Source: Bacterioplanes sp. (GTDB lineage Bacteria > Pseudomonadota > Gammaproteobacteria > Pseudomonadales > Oceanobacteraceae). Taken from it: a stretch of DNA of 50,819 nucleotides. Under the pieces are notes generated by a model. It searched no databases. It saw nothing but the letters and a program-made list of their open reading frames with translations, and was not told the origin of the DNA. Both the position numbers and the translations under genes were made by a program. Shown one piece after another: positions 26,752 through 37,022 of the stretch. The stretch's first letter is position 1; each line of letters starts with the position of its first letter. The DNA lies in contig JACUUC010000022.1 of the NCBI GenBank assembly GCA_014859445.1, positions 1 through 50,819 on the forward strand. Reading direction: 5' to 3'.

Positions 26752-28221
26752 GTGAAATACGCCGATTTACGCGACTTTATTCGCCAACTTGAACAAAGTG
26801 GTGAGCTGGTCAGAGTCCAGCACCCGGTTGATCCCCACCTAGAAATGACGGAAATTGCCGACCGTGTATTACGTGCCGGCGGCCCTGCCTTGTTATTTGA
26901 AAACCCCACTGGCTACAACATGCCGGTGTTGGCGAATTTGTTTGGTACACCCAAGCGCGTGGCTATGGGTATGGGTGAAAACTCCGTCGAGGCCTTACGC
27001 GAAATCGGTAAATTATTGGCGTTTTTAAAAGAACCCGAGCCACCTAAAGGCATGAAAGACGCATGGCAAAAGTTGCCCATCTTTCGCAAAGTGTTGGCCA
27101 TGGGCCCAAAAGTGGTACGTAAAGCGCCCTGCCAAGAAATCATTATCGAAGGCGATGACGTCGACTTGTCCACCATTCCGGTGCAACATTGCTGGCCCGG
27201 TGATGGTGGCCCGCTCATTACGTGGCCGCTGGTCATTACCAAAGGGCCGCACAAAGATCGACACAATCTGGGCATTTATCGCCAACAAGTGATCGCCAAA
27301 AACAAAGTCATCATGCGCTGGCTCAGTCATCGTGGCGGCGCACTCGACTTTTTAGAGTGGCAAAAAGCCCACCCCGGCAAACCGTTTCCGGTCACCGTTG
27401 CTCTCGGCGCAGACCCCGCCACCATTTTGGGTGCCGTCACGCCCGTGCCCGACTCGCTTAGCGAATACGCCTTTGCGGGACTCTTACGCGACAGCCGTAC
27501 CGAGCTCATTAAAAGCATCGGTAACGACTTGATGGTGCCCGCCAGTGCCGAAATCGTACTGGAAGGCTTCATTTACCCCGGCGAAATGGCCCCCGAAGGG
27601 CCGTTCGGTGACCATACGGGCTATTACAACGAAATTGATGAGTTTCCGGTGTTTACCGTGGAGCGCATTACCCATCGTAAAGATCCAATTTATCACAGCA
27701 CCTATACCGGCCGCCCACCCGATGAACCTGCCATTTTAGGGGTGGCGCTGAACGAAGTGTTTGTGCCAATTTTACAGAAGCAGTTTCCTGAGATTGTTGA
27801 CTTCTACTTGCCGCCCGAAGGCTGCTCCTATCGCATGGCGGTGGTCAGCATGAAGAAGCAGTACCCGGGTCATGCCAAGCGAGTGATGATGGGAGTGTGG
27901 TCTTTCTTGCGCCAGTTTATGTACACCAAATTTGTGATTGTGGTGGACGACGACATCAATACCCGTAATTGGGAAGATGTGATTTGGGCCATCACCACCC
28001 GTATGGATCCGGCACGCGATACCACGCTAATCGAAAACACGCCCATTGATTATCTCGATTTCGCCTCTCCCGTATCGGGCTTGGGGTCGAAAATGGGCAT
28101 GGACGCCACCAACAAGTGGCCCGGCGAAACCGATCGCGAATGGGGCACCCCCATCGTCATGGACGCCGACGTGAAAGCACGCGTGGATGCCATGTGGAAT
28201 GACTTGGGTATTCCCTCATGA
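26752..28221 (+). CDS. ubiD: 4-hydroxy-3-polyprenylbenzoate decarboxylase
   Basis: Decarboxylase of ubiquinone synthesis that uses prenylated FMN made by UbiX; 489 residues. It follows E. coli UbiD nearly end to end, including [46 protein letters not shown], and the catalytic region [14 protein letters not shown], where the E-x-x-x-D acidic residues are kept. An ATG at 26746 sits too close to the AGGAG; the GTG at 26752 is seven bases from it and gives the family start at KYADLRDF, so I take it. The stop overlaps the next gene (ATGA). Confidence 0.95.
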   Translation: MKYADLRDFIRQLEQSGELVRVQHPVDPHLEMTEIADRVLRAGGPALLFENPTGYNMPVLANLFGTPKRVAMGMGENSVEALREIGKLLAFLKEPEPPKGMKDAWQKLPIFRKVLAMGPKVVRKAPCQEIIIEGDDVDLSTIPVQHCWPGDGGPLITWPLVITKGPHKDRHNLGIYRQQVIAKNKVIMRWLSHRGGALDFLEWQKAHPGKPFPVTVALGADPATILGAVTPVPDSLSEYAFAGLLRDSRTELIKSIGNDLMVPASAEIVLEGFIYPGEMAPEGPFGDHTGYYNEIDEFPVFTVERITHRKDPIYHSTYTGRPPDEPAILGVALNEVFVPILQKQFPEIVDFYLPPEGCSYRMAVVSMKKQYPGHAKRVMMGVWSFLRQFMYTKFVIVVDDDINTRNWEDVIWAITTRMDPARDTTLIENTPIDYLDFASPVSGLGSKMGMDATNKWPGETDREWGTPIVMDADVKARVDAMWNDLGIPS

Positions 28222-29276
28222 CGCAACATACCGTCACGTTTCAACCGAGCGGGGCGCGCATTCTTTGTCGCCCTGATCAAACCATCGCCGAAGCCGCCCT
28301 AGAACAGGGCGTCGTCGTACCCGTCAGTTGCGAAAATGCGGTGTGTTTGATTTGCCAAGCCGAGCCCGGTGCGCAATCGTCCAATGCCCTGCTACACTTT
28401 CGCAATAGTCTAGGTGCCGACGTTTGGCAACAACATCAACAGGTTCTGTGTTGCACCGCACTCCCTCAATCGGATATCGAACTGGTCATGAACGACGTGT
28501 ATGCCCCCAATCATAAGCCTCAGGTCACACTGGCCTGCCAAGTGGCGTCTTGCGAAGCACTGAGCGACGATACGTTCCGCATTATGCTACGCGCACCGGC
28601 CGGTAAAGCATTGGACTATTGGGCCGGACAATATCTGCTGCTTCATGCTCAAGACGAGCACGGCCACGAGCAAATGCTGCCCTACTCCATTGCGGCGGCA
28701 CCGCCGTCATTAACGGGTAAGGATGGCCGTTTGCTCGAACTGCACATCGCCAACAGCAGTGACACCGCACAGGCCGTGTTGAATTTTCTGCGTCATGCCA
28801 TCATTGCCAAAGTGACGCTACCTGCTGGTGACTGCATTGTGCACGAGCGATTTTTGCGCGCTCATCAACAGCAACCGTTACTGATGGTGGCTGCGGGCAG
28901 TGGCTTTTCGCAAATCAAGGCACTGACCGAGGCGGCGTTAGCCATCAACCCTGCACAAGAGGTTCATCTCTATTGGAGCAATCGCCAACTCACGCAATTT
29001 TATTTGGCCGATGAGATTGAGCAGTGGTTAACGCAATACCCGAACGTGCACTACCATCCCGTATTGGAACAAGCCAATAGCGACTGGGCGGGACGATCGG
29101 GCTGGCTCTATCAAATCATTCGTGATGATTTTGCCGACTTACACCACGTCCAATTGTTTGCCTGTGGTTCGCCGAATATGGTGTATGGCACCTTGGATCA
29201 GTTAGAACCACTCGGACTGAGTATGAGTAATATGCACGCGGACGTGTTTGCCTATGCACCACGCCCAACTCGCTAA
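28218..29276 (+). CDS. 2Fe-2S flavin reductase (Fre/AscD-like)
   Basis: Electron-transfer protein of 352 residues. It has an N-terminal plant-type ferredoxin domain with cluster ligands C38-x4-C43-x2-C46 and C78 or C79, then an FAD/NAD-binding reductase module with the flavin motif PYSIA after GQYLLL, and the nucleotide-binding [10 protein letters not shown] and C-terminal CGSP segments. E. coli keeps the simpler flavin reductase fre next to ubiD; here the partner carries an added iron-sulfur domain, like AscD or LuxG-related reductases. The 4-base overlap with ubiD suggests a common transcript. The acceptor could be a flavin or an oxygenase. Confidence 0.87.
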   Translation: MTQHTVTFQPSGARILCRPDQTIAEAALEQGVVVPVSCENAVCLICQAEPGAQSSNALLHFRNSLGADVWQQHQQVLCCTALPQSDIELVMNDVYAPNHKPQVTLACQVASCEALSDDTFRIMLRAPAGKALDYWAGQYLLLHAQDEHGHEQMLPYSIAAAPPSLTGKDGRLLELHIANSSDTAQAVLNFLRHAIIAKVTLPAGDCIVHERFLRAHQQQPLLMVAAGSGFSQIKALTEAALAINPAQEVHLYWSNRQLTQFYLADEIEQWLTQYPNVHYHPVLEQANSDWAGRSGWLYQIIRDDFADLHHVQLFACGSPNMVYGTLDQLEPLGLSMSNMHADVFAYAPRPTR

Positions 29277-29319
29277 TACACAAATATATTTACCAACAGG
29301 ATGAACAAACGGAGTGTCT

Positions 29320-30159
29320 ATGACTTTCAATTTCAGTACGCTAGCGACCGACAGCCAACAGCTCATCGACAGCGTTGTGATTCCTTGGGGGATACACATT
29401 GCGTCGGCGTTGGCTATTTTCTTAGTCGGTAAGTGGCTGGCTCGCGCCGTGGCAAATGGTGTTGCCAAGGCACTGGGGCGTGCCAACATTGATCCTATTC
29501 TCAGCAATTTCTTAAGCAATATTCTCAATACCGTTTTGCTGGCGCTGGTGATTATCGTGGCGTTGTCTCAGCTCGGGCTCAACACCACGTCATTAGTGGC
29601 GTTAGTCGGTGCCGCCGGCTTGGCCGTGGGCTTGGCCCTGAAAGACTCGCTATCGCACTTTGCCGCTGGCGTCATGCTGGTGTTATTTCGCCCGTTCAAG
29701 CTGGGCGATTTCGTTGAAGTTGGCGGCGTTTCTGGCTCCGTCGACAAAATCACCATTTTCAGTACCCGCTTGAAAACACCCGACAATAAAGTAGTAACGG
29801 TGCCAAATGGCAATGTTTTCGGTAACACCATGACCAATTTTTCTGAGGAAGCGACGCGCCGTATCGACTTGGTGATTGGCATCGGGTATGGCAGCGACTT
29901 ATTGAAAGCAAAAGGGATATTAGAAGACATTGTGAGCAGTCACGAGAAGGTATTGAAAGAACCGAATTATCGTGTCGCGGTGTCCGAGTTAGCCGATTCT
30001 TCCGTCAATTTCATCGTACGCCCTTGGGTCAATGCCGAGGATTTTTGGCCCGTTCGATTTGAATTGATCGAAACCATCAAATTGCGTTTTGACGCCGAAG
30101 GCATTGAGATTCCATTCCCACAAATGTCGGTGCACATGAATCACAACGCTGACAAATAG
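29320..30159 (+). CDS. mscS: Small-conductance mechanosensitive channel MscS
   Basis: Inner-membrane channel of 279 residues that opens under tension to release solutes after osmotic downshock. It has three membrane helices; the third, pore-lining helix is the Ala/Gly-rich GAAGLAVGLALKDSLSHFAAG. The cytosolic cage follows with RPFKLGDFVEVGG and TVPNGNVFGNTMTNFS. GGAG is six bases before the ATG at 29320, which is preferred to the GTG at 29314. A hairpin terminator follows. Confidence 0.95.
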   Translation: MTFNFSTLATDSQQLIDSVVIPWGIHIASALAIFLVGKWLARAVANGVAKALGRANIDPILSNFLSNILNTVLLALVIIVALSQLGLNTTSLVALVGAAGLAVGLALKDSLSHFAAGVMLVLFRPFKLGDFVEVGGVSGSVDKITIFSTRLKTPDNKVVTVPNGNVFGNTMTNFSEEATRRIDLVIGIGYGSDLLKAKGILEDIVSSHEKVLKEPNYRVAVSELADSSVNFIVRPWVNAEDFWPVRFELIETIKLRFDAEGIEIPFPQMSVHMNHNADK

Positions 30160-30173
30160 CGCATTGTCTATTT

Positions 30174-30204
30174 GATCTGGAGCAAGGTGTGCTCCAGATC
30201 TTTC
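30174..30204 (+). terminator. Terminator after mscS
   Basis: GATCTGGAGCA (30174-30184) pairs perfectly with TGCTCCAGATC (30190-30200) around a 5-base loop, followed by TTT and an A/T-rich stretch. The T-run is short, so efficiency may be moderate. Confidence 0.7.
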
Positions 30205-30281
30205 ACTATTCGACCAAAAGATAAAAGCCAATCAGGCCAATGCTTGCGATACTCGCTGATCCACGATCAGGAGTGTTCGTT

Positions 30282-31571
30282 ATGCAAGCTCAATCCCCTT
30301 GTTCATCATCTTGGCGACTTATGTTGTCTCTCGCTTTCGGTGTAATCGCCGCACTCGCACCCACAAGTCACGCACAGCCGAGTGGCGAAGCGATCAAGCT
30401 GGGCTTGAACTATCCCGCAACAGGTCGTTACCAACAAGAAGGCATTGCCCAAGCACAAGGGGCTTTAATGGCCATCGCCGAGATCAATGCCAGCAACGGC
30501 ATTTTAGGCCGTCCGGTGGAATTACTGACAGCGAACAGCGCTTCCGACCCGGTACGCGCTGTGGATAACGTCAATTCATTAGCGCAGCAAGGCGCGGCCA
30601 TGCTGTTTGGTGGCGCCTCCAGTGCGGTTGCCGTAGCGGCCAGCAAAGCAGCCGCGCAACGTGACTTGCTGTACTTCGGCACCCTCACTTACGCCAACGA
30701 AACCACGGGGGCCGATGGTCACCGCCACATGTTTCGGGAAACCTACAACGCGCACATGGCGGCCAAGGCATTAGCACGCTATTTGAACGAGGCCGAAGCC
30801 GATAAAACGTATTTTTATCTGACCGCCGATTACAACTGGGGCTGGTCGACGGAATCCTCTTTACGCACCTTCACCAATACAGCGGATACCTCTCGCCATC
30901 AAGGGGCGTTAGTCACCTTCCCACGCCCCCGTGAAAGCGACATGCAAGCCGCACTGGAACAAGCGCGTGCCAGCAAGGCCGACGTGTTGGTGTTGATTCA
31001 ATTTGGTGATGACATGGCCATGGCACTGACCGTAGCGCGACGCATGGGGCTGCACGAAACCATGACCATCGTCGTACCTAACTTAACGCTGAACATGGCC
31101 AAAAAAGCCGGTTCAGGAATCATGGAAGGGGTCATCGGTGCCGCACCATGGGTATGGCAAGTACCGTATCGCTATGGCTTTACGCGCGGTCAGCAGTTTG
31201 TTGAAGCCTATGTCGCACGCTATGGCCATTACCCGTCCAGCTCTGCGGCATCCGCTTACAGCATTGTCTATCAATTCAAAGCAGCGGCCGAGCGTGCTCA
31301 GTCCCTCGACACCAGCAAACTCATTGCCGCCCTTGAAGGTCATCGCTATACCTTGCTCAAAGACGAACAAGAATGGCGCGCCTTTGATCACCAAAATGTA
31401 CAAAGTGTGTATGTGATTCGCAGTCGCCCACGGCTCGATATTTTACAAACGCACCTGCATGAAGATTATTTCGACATCTTGCTGCAACTGCCTGCCAATG
31501 AAGCCACCCCCACACGTGTTGAATGGGAGGCGCAACGTCGTTCCGCCAATCAGCCCTTATCGCTGCAGTAA
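30282..31571 (+). CDS. Orphan periplasmic binding protein, branched-chain amino acid/urea (UrtA) type
   Basis: Periplasmic type I binding protein of 429 residues. A signal peptide ends near SHA-QP at about residue 32. The mature part begins IKLGLNYPATGRYQQEGIAQAQGA, typical of the Leu/Ile/Val and UrtA/AmiC group, with later AAQRDLLYFGTLTYANE and DYNWGWSTESS. No permease or ATPase gene accompanies it. Instead a membrane GGDEF-EAL gene starts within 60 bases on the same strand, which suggests a sensory rather than a transport role. AGGAG lies eight bases before the ATG at 30282. The ligand cannot be predicted; urea, amides and amino acids are options. Confidence 0.82.
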   Translation: MQAQSPCSSSWRLMLSLAFGVIAALAPTSHAQPSGEAIKLGLNYPATGRYQQEGIAQAQGALMAIAEINASNGILGRPVELLTANSASDPVRAVDNVNSLAQQGAAMLFGGASSAVAVAASKAAAQRDLLYFGTLTYANETTGADGHRHMFRETYNAHMAAKALARYLNEAEADKTYFYLTADYNWGWSTESSLRTFTNTADTSRHQGALVTFPRPRESDMQAALEQARASKADVLVLIQFGDDMAMALTVARRMGLHETMTIVVPNLTLNMAKKAGSGIMEGVIGAAPWVWQVPYRYGFTRGQQFVEAYVARYGHYPSSSAASAYSIVYQFKAAAERAQSLDTSKLIAALEGHRYTLLKDEQEWRAFDHQNVQSVYVIRSRPRLDILQTHLHEDYFDILLQLPANEATPTRVEWEAQRRSANQPLSLQ

Positions 31572-31629
31572 TCCGCCCTTTGGCTCAATATCAACTATGC
31601 TGTAAAGGTTGTTGCTATTGAGCCATCTC

Positions 31630-33870
31630 ATGCTATTGAACATTGCCCCCTACCCACGCCGCTCTTCGCGACCGTTACTGCTTGGCATTGCCTTATTGGT
31701 GGTCACCGTGATGGCGGCCGAAGGCTCTCGCCTACTCACGCTCGAAGGACAAACCTTATCGCCCATTTGGCCAATTTCGGGGTTGTTCCTGGGGGCAATA
31801 TTGGCACGTGGATGGCGTACGCTACCCTGGCTGATGTTGGGCTATGCGCTTTGGCTCCTTGGATTACAACATTTCTCTTGGCAAGCCACCGCTTGGGTTG
31901 TGGTGGGAATGGCCATCGGCAGCGGCTGTGCAGCTCTGCTACTCCGAACCAGCTTTGCTCGCTTCGAAAACGCTACCCCGTTACAGCGCTTAAGTGTGTT
32001 TTATCTCTGTGCCGCCGTCATTGGCGCTGGGATTAACGCCAGCTTCGGTACGCTCGGCTATCTGGCCAACACAAAAAGCACCATAGCGGCCTATAGCCAC
32101 ACGGATATTGCCTTGGTTTATTGGGCTTTTGAGGCGTTTGGCATCATGCTATTTACCCCACTGGCGTATCTATTGCTGCAACAAGGCACGCTCAGCGTGC
32201 AAGAACTCAAGAGCGACTGTCAACGATCGGCGATGATGATTTGGGCAGGGTGCACCGGCGCCCTACTGGTAGGAATCGCATTGAGCGATTGGCTAAGCAA
32301 TGTCGCCTATGCTGGCTTAACCGCGATGGTATTGCTACCGCTGATGTTTTGGTTCTTTCTGCAAGCGAATCGCTCCTCCACGGCACTGATGATCCCATTG
32401 ATCATGACCACCTACGTACTGGCCGCACGCTTTGGTTGGGGTGGATTAAAGCCCATTCAAGACATTCAAGGACTGCTGGACACCCTGCTAATTGCCGCCG
32501 CCATGACGCTGGTGGTGCAGTTATTCAATGCCATGGCACAAGAGCGCAACCGACTCATTCAAACCTTCCGTGAACAAGCCAACACCGATTTCTTGACGGG
32601 TTTGCATAACAGCCGCTTTCTCAACACCACACTCACAGAGGTGCTGACCTCCACACCAGCAACCTCAGCCCCACCGTATTGGTTGACGCTGTTTGAGCTG
32701 GTGGATATCGAGCCACTAACCGATTTATACAGCCTGCAACAAATACAAACGCTCGAACAGCACGTTGCCAGCCAGCTAGCCTACTGCACCCCAACTAACG
32801 CGGTATTGGCTCGCTTAAGCAGTGGCCGATTTGCCATCCTTTGCCGGCAACATGAACGCGACACAAACACCTTGTGCGAACAGCTGTACGCTCAGTTCAA
32901 TCAGCGCATAGTCGATGTTGACGGCGAACCCATTCGGTTACGTGTTGCCCTCGCCAGCGTAGCCTTAACACAGACCGCCGCGACAACCGCAACAAGCCCC
33001 AGTTATTACCTGAATGCCGCAACGCATGCATTATTCGATGCCAAGGAGCGTGTTGAGCGGTGGTTGCTGGTTTCGGATACGGTGCCATTGCTGCATACCC
33101 ATCAGCAGCAAGCACAGCAACTCGAAGTGCTCAAAACCGCGTTGTATGGAAACGGGTTACGGTTATTCGTTCAACCCATTGCCGCCCTTCAGCACGACCT
33201 AGCTGGCCATTACTACGAAGTCTTGCTGCGCTTACAAACGCCCACTGGCGACCTGTTATCGCCCGTTGCTTTTTTGCCCATTGCCGAACAATACGGCCTC
33301 ATGGTCGAAGTCGATCGTTGGGTGATCGAACACACCTTTCGTACCTTGCATGAACAACCAACTTGGCAAGCACGCACACATTGCTGTGCCATCAATTTAT
33401 CGGGGGCATCGTTAACGCACGAAGAAACAGCGACCTATATCCGCGAACAGCAACAACGCTTTGCCATTCCGGCTCACATCATACGATTTGAAATTACCGA
33501 AACGGAACGCATTGGTGATGTGCAGATTGCCATGACGCTGATCGATTCGTTAAAGCAAGACGGCTTTAGTGTGGCGCTGGACGATTTTGGCGCGGGCTTA
33601 TCGAGCTTTGCCTATTTGAAACTGTTCAATGTGGATTGCATTAAAATTGATGGTCAATTCATTCGGCAATTAACGTCCAATGCGCTTGATCAAGCCATTG
33701 TTAAAAGCATGCGGGATGTTGCTCGCACGGAAGCATTATGCACGGTCGCGGAGTTTGTCGAAGACCACTCAACGCAAGCACTACTCACCGAGCTCGGTAT
33801 TCATTATGCGCAAGGGTATGGCATTGCCAAACCCATGCCCATGGCGGATTTATTTCTGATCGAGGGCTAA
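31630..33870 (+). CDS. MASE1-GGDEF(degenerate)-EAL cyclic-di-GMP phosphodiesterase
   Basis: Membrane protein of 746 residues. About eight helices at 10-300 form a MASE1-type sensor (LSPIWPISGLFLGAILAR). The GGDEF domain (about 315-460) is inactive: the signature reads SSGRF at 397-401. The EAL domain (about 490-740) keeps the catalytic set: EVL at 530, INLSG, FEITET, DDFGAG at 651-656, IKIDG and QGYGIAKP. It is therefore predicted to hydrolyse cyclic di-GMP, with the GGDEF domain regulatory. TTG at 31618, nine bases after AAAGG, is an alternative start. It probably forms an operon with the binding protein upstream. The 3' end overlaps hemY by 21 bases, tail to tail. Confidence 0.85.
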   Translation: MLLNIAPYPRRSSRPLLLGIALLVVTVMAAEGSRLLTLEGQTLSPIWPISGLFLGAILARGWRTLPWLMLGYALWLLGLQHFSWQATAWVVVGMAIGSGCAALLLRTSFARFENATPLQRLSVFYLCAAVIGAGINASFGTLGYLANTKSTIAAYSHTDIALVYWAFEAFGIMLFTPLAYLLLQQGTLSVQELKSDCQRSAMMIWAGCTGALLVGIALSDWLSNVAYAGLTAMVLLPLMFWFFLQANRSSTALMIPLIMTTYVLAARFGWGGLKPIQDIQGLLDTLLIAAAMTLVVQLFNAMAQERNRLIQTFREQANTDFLTGLHNSRFLNTTLTEVLTSTPATSAPPYWLTLFELVDIEPLTDLYSLQQIQTLEQHVASQLAYCTPTNAVLARLSSGRFAILCRQHERDTNTLCEQLYAQFNQRIVDVDGEPIRLRVALASVALTQTAATTATSPSYYLNAATHALFDAKERVERWLLVSDTVPLLHTHQQQAQQLEVLKTALYGNGLRLFVQPIAALQHDLAGHYYEVLLRLQTPTGDLLSPVAFLPIAEQYGLMVEVDRWVIEHTFRTLHEQPTWQARTHCCAINLSGASLTHEETATYIREQQQRFAIPAHIIRFEITETERIGDVQIAMTLIDSLKQDGFSVALDDFGAGLSSFAYLKLFNVDCIKIDGQFIRQLTSNALDQAIVKSMRDVARTEALCTVAEFVEDHSTQALLTELGIHYAQGYGIAKPMPMADLFLIEG

Positions 33871-35058
33871 ACCCAACTGAAAATGTTCGCAAGCCAGTGT
33901 CTCATCACCGTCGGCCAACATCAGTTTTGCCATCTCAAAATGCAGCTCGGGTAAGCGTTTGATGCTGAGTGCGGTATTCAGGTACTCACGCGCTTTATCG
34001 GTTTCTTGCTGTCGACTGGCAAACTTCGCCAATACCAACAACAGCACCGGGTCATTGGGTCGTTCTTGCAATTGCTTTTCGGCAAACAACCACTGCTTTT
34101 TGTTATCCACACTAGCAATGTGACCGTACAAACGAATCAAGTCGTCGTGCCATACGTATTTCAGCGCTTGCCGCAATACCGCTTCAGCTTCCGACTCGTG
34201 TCCGTAGGTTACTAATAACTCGGCGTAACGCTGCACAATGCCCACCTGATAGCGACTAGTGCGCGACATGGCACGATGTGCTTTTTGCAATTCCACGACC
34301 AATTGGGCGCGATCACCGTGCTGGCCGTACTGGCTGGCTATGCGCTCCATCACTTGCAAGTTGACCTTGTCTTCCAGTGCCTTCACTTCGTCAGCGGGTA
34401 CTTTGGTAAACTTTTTAATGGCCGGTAACAGCGCTTGCAACGCCACCCAATCGGATAAATCTTGATAGGTTTTCACCAACAATTTCAGCAAGTAGGGATG
34501 CTTTGGGTATTGCTGACGCAAACGCAACAACACCGCCAACGCTTGTTCATGTTGCTGACGAGAGTGCAACAACTGTACCTGACTGATACCAACGGCCAAT
34601 TCAGAGCCCTTGGTGGTTTGATTCGCGGCATTCAACCATTGATCGGTATCGTCGTGATGACCTTGCTCGTAGGCCGCGCGCGCCGCAGCGAGGTAATTAA
34701 TGAGCGGAGTATCCGATTGCTTAGCGGCATCCACCAGCTGCTGCTCTGCCCGTTTCCATTGGCCTTGCGCGAGATTCAATAAACCACGAGTCGTCAACAA
34801 GCGAGCTCGCTGCTCACGCCGATGACGACGCCAATCATTAAAGCGCACATCGCTACCCAGTAACAAAAATACACCGCGTAACAACCACTGCAACACAATG
34901 ACGCACACCAACAGCAACGCCACAAAAGACCAAACGGTGGCTTCAACGCTGTAATGGTGCCAACGAATAAAGACATAGCCCGAATCCAGCGCAATCACAT
35001 TGCCAAACACCAAGCCAATGACAACCACCAGTGCCAACAGCACAACGAATCGCTTCAT
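33850..35058 (-). CDS. hemY: HemY protein
   Basis: Inner-membrane protein of 402 residues with two N-terminal helices (about 4-24 and 40-62) and a long TPR-like helical domain facing the periplasm or cytosol. The family landmark is the segment GYVFIRWHHYSVEATVWSF with LNLAQGQWKRAEQQLVDAA. In gammaproteobacteria hemY ends the hemCDXY operon; it is not the protoporphyrinogen oxidase that shares the name in Gram-positives, and its role in heme supply is not settled. The ATG overlaps the hemX stop by four bases. Confidence 0.92.
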   Translation of the reverse strand: MKRFVVLLALVVVIGLVFGNVIALDSGYVFIRWHHYSVEATVWSFVALLLVCVIVLQWLLRGVFLLLGSDVRFNDWRRHRREQRARLLTTRGLLNLAQGQWKRAEQQLVDAAKQSDTPLINYLAAARAAYEQGHHDDTDQWLNAANQTTKGSELAVGISQVQLLHSRQQHEQALAVLLRLRQQYPKHPYLLKLLVKTYQDLSDWVALQALLPAIKKFTKVPADEVKALEDKVNLQVMERIASQYGQHGDRAQLVVELQKAHRAMSRTSRYQVGIVQRYAELLVTYGHESEAEAVLRQALKYVWHDDLIRLYGHIASVDNKKQWLFAEKQLQERPNDPVLLLVLAKFASRQQETDKAREYLNTALSIKRLPELHFEMAKLMLADGDETLACEHFQLGLALDQK

Positions 35059-36218
35059 GCCGCAGGCTCCTCTAACGCGCGAACAGGACGCTGGCGCGCC
35101 TGTTCTTGCAAGCGACGAAGCTGCTGCAACGAGGCACTGATGTCGGGGGTCTCTTGTGTCACCGTCCAGTTGGACAATTCCGACAGACTGTGTCGGATAG
35201 CACGACTGTTGTCGTCTTCAATCAGCAAATACGCATCCAGCCACTGGGTGACACGCGCCAGACTGTGCTGAAATAACACGTCGTTTTTACGTAATAAAGC
35301 AACCTGAGCCTGCTCTAACATCAAAAACAAGGTTTGTTGCAATTGATATTGCTGCTCTTGCGACAAAGGCGCTTGAAAGGTTTCATCATGGCGCTGAATA
35401 CGAATCATGCTGCTGACAACGGCTTGCATGTTACGCAACAGTATTTGATACCAAGGCGCACTGTCAGTCACGTCATCATGAATGACCGGCGGCGCTTGTT
35501 TGAGCGTATTCGGTAATGACCAGTTCAGTGAGCGAAGCTGATTCTGCAGTGCTTGAATACGATGCAAAGCACCGAGCGTGTCCACATGAGGCAACTGCGT
35601 CAGACGCAACATCTCTTCGGCCAACAGTGCGCGCACCGAATCGAAACGTGGGTTGCGCGTTTCCAACACGATGGCATCCGCCGCTTGCAATAAACTCAGT
35701 GCCGAACGGACATCGTGCTCATACTGTAAACGTTGATTCGCTAAGCGCAGAAGATATTCCGCTTCGGCCAATTGCCAATCTTGTCGCTCTGCCCCAGTCA
35801 CGGCACTTAAACGTTCCGACTGATTTTGCAGTTGTTGCGCCATGCGATCCAAGCGCGCCTGCCAATCGCTGAATTGCTGCTGCTGAGTAAGCGACAATTG
35901 CTGCTGTACGTGTTGCTGCGCTTGCTGTTGTTGCGCTAGCTGATCGTACAAGTCTTGAACTTGCTGTTGCAGATCATGACTGTGTTGCTGTTGTTGTGAA
36001 AGTGCGATTTGCTGTTGCTGCCAGAACCATGCGCCTGCCAATGCCGCCGCCACAATCATCACCAGCGACAACAGCCATGCCATCACGCCACGACGGGCAC
36101 GGGGCTGGTCATTCGAGGCATTCGTTGTCTCTTGCGAGCGGTGCTTGGTTTCGGGTAATCCCTGTGGCTCATCACTGCGAGAAACCGTCTCGTCGGTAGA
36201 AGAAGATTCGTCCGTCAC
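35055..36218 (-). CDS. hemX: HemX family protein
   Basis: Membrane-anchored protein of 387 residues. A cytosolic head of about 45 residues rich in Ser, Thr and Glu is followed by one helix (VMAWLLSLVMIVAAALAGAWFW) and a long coiled coil in which Gln dominates (about 68-130), then the HemX core (WQLAEAEYLLRLANQRLQYEHDV). Older notes call HemX a uroporphyrinogen methyltransferase, but this protein lacks the methyltransferase motifs. The start is GTG with AAGGA eight bases upstream. It lies between hemD and hemY. Confidence 0.9.
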   Translation of the reverse strand: MTDESSSTDETVSRSDEPQGLPETKHRSQETTNASNDQPRARRGVMAWLLSLVMIVAAALAGAWFWQQQQIALSQQQQHSHDLQQQVQDLYDQLAQQQQAQQHVQQQLSLTQQQQFSDWQARLDRMAQQLQNQSERLSAVTGAERQDWQLAEAEYLLRLANQRLQYEHDVRSALSLLQAADAIVLETRNPRFDSVRALLAEEMLRLTQLPHVDTLGALHRIQALQNQLRSLNWSLPNTLKQAPPVIHDDVTDSAPWYQILLRNMQAVVSSMIRIQRHDETFQAPLSQEQQYQLQQTLFLMLEQAQVALLRKNDVLFQHSLARVTQWLDAYLLIEDDNSRAIRHSLSELSNWTVTQETPDISASLQQLRRLQEQARQRPVRALEEPAA

Positions 36219-36254
36219 AAAGGCATTCCTTATTCGGTGGCGAGTAATCGCTCA

Positions 36255-37022
36255 TTATTGTTGGGACCAAGCCGCGACGCTGGCCAATGTATCGTCATCG
36301 CAGGCACTGGCCGCCACCAGCACCGTTTGAAATCCTTGCGCGCGCGCCATCTCGGCAACACGCTCACTCGGTACTAAAATACCCGCCACGCGCTGAGCCA
36401 GGTCCGGCACCTGCTGCTGTACAATAGCTAACCCTTGGCCACTACTCAATAGCAGTAATGGCCGATCATGCAAGCGCTGCGGCCAATTCGTATCGGTGCG
36501 TTCTGGACGATGATACAAGCCAGCATACTCAACAATAGCGCCGCGCGCGCGCAACACCTGCGCCATGGTTTCGCGACCATCCAGCCCACGCCATAGCAAC
36601 ACCTTTTTGCCCGCCACCTGCTCTGCAGCCATGCACGGTAACGCCAACATGCCTTCGCTATCAAACCGATCAAGCGGCTGCTCGACGGGCAATTGTGCGG
36701 CCAAGAGTACTTCGGCGGTGGCTGGGCCAACGGCAATCCAATGAATGCCCGTTGGCCACTGCGGCCAATATCGATCGAGCCAACGCAGGCCAATGTCAGC
36801 GGCATTACGACTGACACTGACCACGGCATAGTATTGGTCGATATCAAGAAATAGGGATCGCAATTGCTGCGCTTGCGGGCTGTGATCATCGTCGATGGGA
36901 ACAATATCAATCAATGGGCAATGTTGCACAGACAAGCCCAGTGCTTGCAACCCCGCGATTAAGGCATCGGCTTGCCCTTGCGGACGAGTCACAACAACCG
37001 ACGGCAACTTACTTAACCTCAT
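36255..37022 (-). CDS. hemD: Uroporphyrinogen-III synthase
   Basis: Cyclises hydroxymethylbilane to uroporphyrinogen III; 255 residues. Sequence is divergent in this family, but the order is diagnostic: [17 protein letters not shown] at the start, [23 protein letters not shown], and a late [12 protein letters not shown]. The ATG at 37022 overlaps the end of hemC by 14 bases; a TTG at 37007 with GAGG nine bases upstream is an alternative. The frame extending to 37106 runs inside hemC and is rejected. Second gene of the hemCDXY run. Confidence 0.9.
   Translation of the reverse strand: MRLSKLPSVVVTRPQGQADALIAGLQALGLSVQHCPLIDIVPIDDDHSPQAQQLRSLFLDIDQYYAVVSVSRNAADIGLRWLDRYWPQWPTGIHWIAVGPATAEVLLAAQLPVEQPLDRFDSEGMLALPCMAAEQVAGKKVLLWRGLDGRETMAQVLRARGAIVEYAGLYHRPERTDTNWPQRLHDRPLLLLSSGQGLAIVQQQVPDLAQRVAGILVPSERVAEMARAQGFQTVLVAASACDDDTLASVAAWSQQ

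Noticed and set aside
30282-31571. UrtA-type gene as part of a urea ABC transporter operon
   Set aside because: No urtB-E, permease or ATPase gene adjoins it; the next gene is a GGDEF-EAL protein.
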